Shown here in pieces: positions 5,437-9,118 of a stretch of DNA of 9,118 bases (position 1 is the stretch's first letter; every line of letters begins with the position of its first letter). Below the pieces are notes generated by a model. It ran no database searches and was not told the origin of the DNA. It saw only the letters and a program-made list of their open reading frames with translations. This DNA comes from Mycobacterium sp. (GTDB taxonomy: Bacteria > Actinomycetota > Actinomycetes > Mycobacteriales > Mycobacteriaceae), in the NCBI GenBank assembly GCA_020438915.1, contig JAGQTR010000244.1, positions 1 through 9,118 of the forward strand. Reading direction: 5' to 3'. The position numbers and the translations under genes are program-made.

Positions 5437-6992
5437 GCGGCATGGCGCTGCGCGGGGACCGAATCCGCCGCTATGTGACCGCATTTTGCCCGGCCTGCCA
5501 TGACGAAGCGCCCCAACGCCCGTTGGCCGATGTAGCCCGCCTCGCGGGGTGGCTGGCCGAACGCGACGGCCAGGTCTGGCTCGAACGTGGCTGCCCGACA
5601 CATGGACTCGTGCGCACATTGTATGACGAAGACCCAGAAATCCTCTCGTACCTGGAGCAGTGGACCGCCCCGACGAAGGCACACACCGCTGATGTCGTGG
5701 GCAACTACGACCCAGTACCGGCGGCCTATCTACGCGGGTTGCCGGAGATGCAGACACAACACACCTGCATCCTCGTCGAAGATGTCGCCGAGACCTGTAA
5801 TCTGCGGTGCCCCACCTGCTTCACCGGTTCCTCCCCAGATCTGCGCAACGTGGTACCGGTGGCCAGCGTTCTGTCCAATGTGGATCAGCGGCTGGCCCGC
5901 GAAAACGGACGTCTGGACGTCTTGATGCTCAGCGGCGGCGAGCCCACACTGCACCCGCAACTCGCAGAGCTTCTCACCCAGCTCGCTGCACGGCCCATCA
6001 CGCGAATCCTGGTCAATAGCAACGGCCTACGCATCGCGTCCGACGACCATCTGTTGAATCTGCTTGCCGAGCATCGGGAGCGGGTCGAGGTGTACCTGCA
6101 ATACGATGGCTTGTCCGCCCAAGCGCACCGCCATCACCGCGGTGGAGATCTCAACAAGACAAAAACATCGGCACTGCGACGGCTTTCCGAAAAGGAGATC
6201 TTCACGACGCTGGTGATGACGGTGGCGTTGGGAGTCAACGACCACGAGGTCGGAGCCATGGTCAGGCTGGCTCTGGATACGCCGTACGTCGGCGGCATCA
6301 CCATCCAGCCGCAGTTCGGCTCCGGGCGCTCAGGGCAAATCGACCCGCAGTGCCGGCTCACCCACACCGGGGTGCTCAAGCGGCTCGGCCCGCAGACTGG
6401 GGACGTCCTTACTTGGCGCGATCTCACCGCGCTACCGTGCTCGCATCCGCACTGCTGCTCGATCGGATACCTCATTCGCGATGACGATCAGCAATGGCGT
6501 TCGCTGGTGTCGCTGATCGGCCACGAGAGCCTGAAAGAGAAGCTCGGGTTGGTCGCCAACCGCATCACCGATGCAGAGATACCCCGACAGTTGCGGGTGG
6601 CGGTGCAGGAGTCGCTGCTGGGGTTGCTGTCGGAGCAGTCATCGTTGTCGCATCCGCAGATCGGCGAGGTGTGGCGCACCATTTGCGAGAGCTGCGATTT
6701 GGGGATGTCGACGCTGCTGACGCTGGCCTCATCGGCGCTGCCCGGACGCCGACGCAAGATTCGGCGCCTCCTGGGCGAAAGGGTCCTACGAGTTACTGTC
6801 AAACCCTTCATGGACATGTCGACGATGATCGAGGAGCGGTTGTTGCAGTGTTGCGTGCATGTCGGAACCCGCTCCACACAGGACCAGTGCGCACCGTTCT
6901 GCGCCGTCCAGGCGTGGCCTGCGCTGGCCCGCCAGCGACTGTCGATAGCCGCGGGTGAGGCGCTGCCCTTGTTCATCGACTCGCCGGGTTGA
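5433..6992 (+). CDS. Cysteine-rich radical SAM enzyme, COG1964/tetraether-synthase-like
   Basis: The 519-residue protein has the radical SAM motif CNLRCPTC (Cys122, Cys126, Cys129), which binds the SAM-cleaving 4Fe-4S cluster. SGGEPTLHP (167-175) follows as the SAM-binding GGE region. The N-terminus has CPAC (Cys19, Cys22) and GCPTHG (Cys54), like a rubredoxin-type metal knuckle. Further motifs are YLQYDG (221-226), IQPQFGSGR (291-299), PCSHPHCC (335-342), CESC (418-421) and a C-terminal cluster CC-x11-C-x3-C (473-490). This order resembles COG1964 proteins, including archaeal MJ0619, once thought to be a pterin methylase and later shown to be the tetraether lipid synthase Tes, which couples lipid chains at unactivated carbons and carries several extra iron sites. 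The GTG start (5433) overlaps the preceding stop as GTGA and lacks a Shine-Dalgarno sequence, implying coupled reinitiation; ATG 5442 is an alternative. The reaction here is unknown; lipid C-H chemistry is inferred from the family and from the Lgt-like neighbour. Confidence 0.8.
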   Translation: MSGMALRGDRIRRYVTAFCPACHDEAPQRPLADVARLAGWLAERDGQVWLERGCPTHGLVRTLYDEDPEILSYLEQWTAPTKAHTADVVGNYDPVPAAYLRGLPEMQTQHTCILVEDVAETCNLRCPTCFTGSSPDLRNVVPVASVLSNVDQRLARENGRLDVLMLSGGEPTLHPQLAELLTQLAARPITRILVNSNGLRIASDDHLLNLLAEHRERVEVYLQYDGLSAQAHRHHRGGDLNKTKTSALRRLSEKEIFTTLVMTVALGVNDHEVGAMVRLALDTPYVGGITIQPQFGSGRSGQIDPQCRLTHTGVLKRLGPQTGDVLTWRDLTALPCSHPHCCSIGYLIRDDDQQWRSLVSLIGHESLKEKLGLVANRITDAEIPRQLRVAVQESLLGLLSEQSSLSHPQIGEVWRTICESCDLGMSTLLTLASSALPGRRRKIRRLLGERVLRVTVKPFMDMSTMIEERLLQCCVHVGTRSTQDQCAPFCAVQAWPALARQRLSIAAGEALPLFIDSPG

Positions 6993-7090
6993 GGCTCAGT
7001 GAACCGCGGCGGTGGAGTCAGTTCTCGTGCTAATCGATGTCAGCGCCCCGGCCGATGACATACTCCCAGTTGTTCGGGCCCGCACATAGC

Positions 7091-7096
7091 AGAAGG
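7091..7096 (+). promoter_or_regulatory. Ribosome-binding site of the glycogen phosphorylase gene
   Basis: AGAAGG lies 10 nt before the ATG at 7107 and supports this start. The gene therefore has independent translation initiation, unlike the overlapping genes upstream. I found no convincing promoter in the 114-nt gap after the radical SAM stop, nor a terminator. Confidence 0.5.
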
Positions 7097-7106
7097 CGTC
7101 AGATAA

Positions 7107-9118
7107 ATGAGCGAATCCAATTCGACCGACAGCGAGGCTTGCGAGGATATCCGGACCTCGATGAGCTCCGATGCGCTACGCAAGGCGATCGAGGATCATC
7201 TGCGGTACTCCCTCGGGCGTCCGGCGGCCCTGTTGGAACCACAGCACTATTACCACGCGCTCGCACTGGCAGTACGCGACCGCATGCAACAGAATTGGAC
7301 CGACACGACCCAGACCTACCTCGACCTCAGCAAAAAGGTGACGTGCTACCTGTCGGCCGAATTCCTGATGGGTCCGCATCTGGGCAGCAACCTGCTCAAC
7401 CTGCAGATCGAGGAGCATGCCCGCACTGCGCTCACGGCGTTGGGCCAGGACTTCGACACCGTGCTGGCCTGCGAGCAGGAGCCCGGCCTGGGCAACGGCG
7501 GGTTGGGCCGACTGGCCGCTTGCTACCTGGACTCGCTGGCCACCCTTGAGCGGCCGGCAATCGGATACGGCATCCGCTACGAGTTCGGCATCTTCAGCCA
7601 GGAACTCCGCGACGGCTGGCAGGTCGAGACCACCGATACCTGGCTGGCCAACGGTAATCCCTGGGAGATCGTCAAGCCCGAACTGAGCTATCAGGTCGGG
7701 TGGGGTGGCCACACCGAGGTCTGCGCAGACGAGAACAACAATGAGCGAGTGCGCTGGGTTCCCCAGCGGGTGGTCAAGGGCGTGTACTACGGGACCCCGA
7801 TCCAGGGATACGGCGTGAACACCTGCAACACCCTGACCCTGTGGAGCGCCAGCGCCGTCAACGCGCTGGCGCTGGACGCCTTCAACGCGGGGGAATATTA
7901 CCGCGCAGTGCAGGACGAAGTCGTCTCCGAGACGATCACAAAGGTGCTTTACCCCAACGACGAGCCAGAAGTCGGCAAGCAGTTGCGATTAGCTCAGCAA
8001 TACTTCTTCGTGTCCTGTTCACTGCAAGACATCCTGCACCTGCTCGAGGACTTCGCCGGCCGGTCGGTTCGCGAGCTTCCAGACCGAGTTGCCATCCAGC
8101 TCAACGATACTCACCCATCGATCGCTGTCGCCGAGCTCATGCGGCTGCTCATCGATGAGCGCGATCTCGATTGGGATGAGGCATGGCGCATCACGGTGGC
8201 GACGATGGGCTACACGAACCACACGCTGCTACCTGAAGCGCTCGAAACGTGGCCCCTGCCGATGTTCGAGCAATTCCTGCCCCGCCACCTCCAGATCATT
8301 TACGAGATCAACAGTCGGTTCCTCGAGGAGGTGCGTGCACGGTTCCCCGGCGACGAAGATCGGGTCCGACGCATGTCCCTCATCGGTGAGGACGGCGGCA
8401 AGTGCATCCGGATGGCGCATCTGGCCACCGTCGGGAGTCACGCCGTCAATGGGGTGGCCGCGCTGCACTCCGAATTGCTGAAAGAGACTGTTCTGAAGGA
8501 CTTCTACGAATTGTGGCCGGAGCGGTTCAGCAACAAGACCAATGGTGTGACGCCGCGCCGCTTCCTGGGTCTGGCCAACCCGGGTTTACGCGAGTTGCTC
8601 GACGACACGATCGGGGGCGACTGGATGGTCGACCTGGAGCGGCTGCGTAGGTTGGAAAAGCTCGCCGATGACGCCACCTTCCAACAGCGTTGGCGGGCAG
8701 TAAAGCGTGAGAACAAGGCTCGACTGGCGGACTACGTCAGGTCGACGACCGGTATCGAACTGGACCCGGACTGGATGTTCGATGTCCAGGTCAAACGGAT
8801 TCATGAGTACAAGCGTCAACACCTCAACGCTCTGCACATCATCTCGCTGTACAACCGCCTCAAGAAGAACCCTGATCTCGAAATTGCCCCACGTGCTTTC
8901 ATTTTCGGCGGCAAAGCGGCGCCCGGTTACACCATGGCCAAGCTCATCATCAAGCTGATCAATGCCATCGCAGAGACGGTCAACGCCGACCCGGACGTCA
9001 ACCGTCGCCTCAAGGTCGCGTTCATCCCGAACTTCAGTGTGAAGAACGGTCAGCTGATCTACCCGGCAGCCGATCTGTCCGAACAGATTTCAACGGCCGG
9101 CAAGGAGGCCTCGGGCAC
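7107..9118 (+). CDS. glgP: Glycogen/alpha-glucan phosphorylase, classical GT35 type (runs off right edge)
   Basis: The open frame shows 670 residues of a protein that in this family is usually about 800-850 long. Family landmarks are abundant: YLSAEFLMGPHLGSNLLNL (81-99), PGLGNGGLGRLAACYLDS (126-143), GYGIRYEFGIF (153-163), QLNDTHPSIA (331-340), YTNHTLLPEALE (369-380), HLATVGSHAVNGVAALH (438-454), FSNKTNGVTPRRF (474-486), VKRIHEYKRQ (562-571), FGGKAAPGY (600-608) and AFIPNFSVKNGQLIYPAADLSEQ (638-660). The sequence stops at KEASG, just before the lysine that binds pyridoxal phosphate, so that residue is not seen. The cytoplasmic enzyme releases glucose-1-phosphate from glycogen or maltodextrin by phosphorolysis. 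It is of the long E. coli/cyanobacterial/animal type rather than the DUF3417-containing type usual for mycobacterial GlgP. Family assignment is certain; the physiological substrate (glycogen or maltodextrin) is not. Confidence 0.95.
   Translation, partial: MSESNSTDSEACEDIRTSMSSDALRKAIEDHLRYSLGRPAALLEPQHYYHALALAVRDRMQQNWTDTTQTYLDLSKKVTCYLSAEFLMGPHLGSNLLNLQIEEHARTALTALGQDFDTVLACEQEPGLGNGGLGRLAACYLDSLATLERPAIGYGIRYEFGIFSQELRDGWQVETTDTWLANGNPWEIVKPELSYQVGWGGHTEVCADENNNERVRWVPQRVVKGVYYGTPIQGYGVNTCNTLTLWSASAVNALALDAFNAGEYYRAVQDEVVSETITKVLYPNDEPEVGKQLRLAQQYFFVSCSLQDILHLLEDFAGRSVRELPDRVAIQLNDTHPSIAVAELMRLLIDERDLDWDEAWRITVATMGYTNHTLLPEALETWPLPMFEQFLPRHLQIIYEINSRFLEEVRARFPGDEDRVRRMSLIGEDGGKCIRMAHLATVGSHAVNGVAALHSELLKETVLKDFYELWPERFSNKTNGVTPRRFLGLANPGLRELLDDTIGGDWMVDLERLRRLEKLADDATFQQRWRAVKRENKARLADYVRSTTGIELDPDWMFDVQVKRIHEYKRQHLNALHIISLYNRLKKNPDLEIAPRAFIFGGKAAPGYTMAKLIIKLINAIAETVNADPDVNRRLKVAFIPNFSVKNGQLIYPAADLSEQISTAGKEASG

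Noticed and set aside
6488..6976. 162-residue minus-strand open frame inside the radical SAM gene
   Set aside because: It is antisense to clear conserved cysteine motifs, with Ser/Arg-rich shadow composition and no start signal.
6993..7106. Palindrome ACCGCGGCGGT (7003-7013) as a terminator of the radical SAM operon
   Set aside because: It has no loop and no T-run, and such 11-bp GC palindromes are expected by chance in this base composition.

Overview
The window looks like chromosomal DNA of a mycobacterium, most likely a fast-growing environmental Mycolicibacterium-type species; I infer this from gene style, not from a marker gene. The DNA is GC-rich. Two secreted proteins have the export leaders and long acidic Asp/Ser/Thr linkers typical of mycobacterial exoproteins. 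The central operon appears to start with a leaderless mRNA behind a TANNNT -10 element, which is common in mycobacteria.

Left part, minus strand (1-4049). At the left edge is the N-terminus of an exported Asp/Ser-rich protein (1-382, cut by the window). Next is an 898-residue secreted, modular GH64-type beta-1,3-glucanase (640-3336) with a cadherin/Ig-like module and a degenerate RTX-like C-terminus. Then comes a DJ-1/PfpI protein resembling isonitrile hydratase (3453-4049). The gap at 383-639 holds no gene but has two short perfect palindromes.

Centre, plus strand (4199-6992). Three genes form a very tight operon, divergent from the DJ-1/PfpI gene across a 149-nt intergenic region. They are a divergent Lgt-like membrane protein (prolipoprotein diacylglyceryl transferase fold), a 150-residue Pro/Tyr-rich protein with three membrane spans, and a 519-residue cysteine-rich radical SAM enzyme. 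The radical SAM enzyme looks like COG1964, the group that contains the archaeal tetraether synthase Tes/MJ0619. Both junctions are 4-nt stop/start overlaps (ATGA, GTGA), so the three products are probably made together. A membrane protein of a glycerolipid-handling family beside a Tes-like radical SAM enzyme suggests an undescribed membrane-lipid modification system. This is the most interesting content of the window; the substrate is unknown.

Right part, plus strand (7107 to the right edge). After a 114-nt gap comes a glycogen phosphorylase of the classical GT35 type, cut by the window just before its pyridoxal-phosphate lysine. It has its own ribosome-binding site and no evident link to the operon. 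No tRNA, rRNA, CRISPR array, insertion sequence or integrase was seen.
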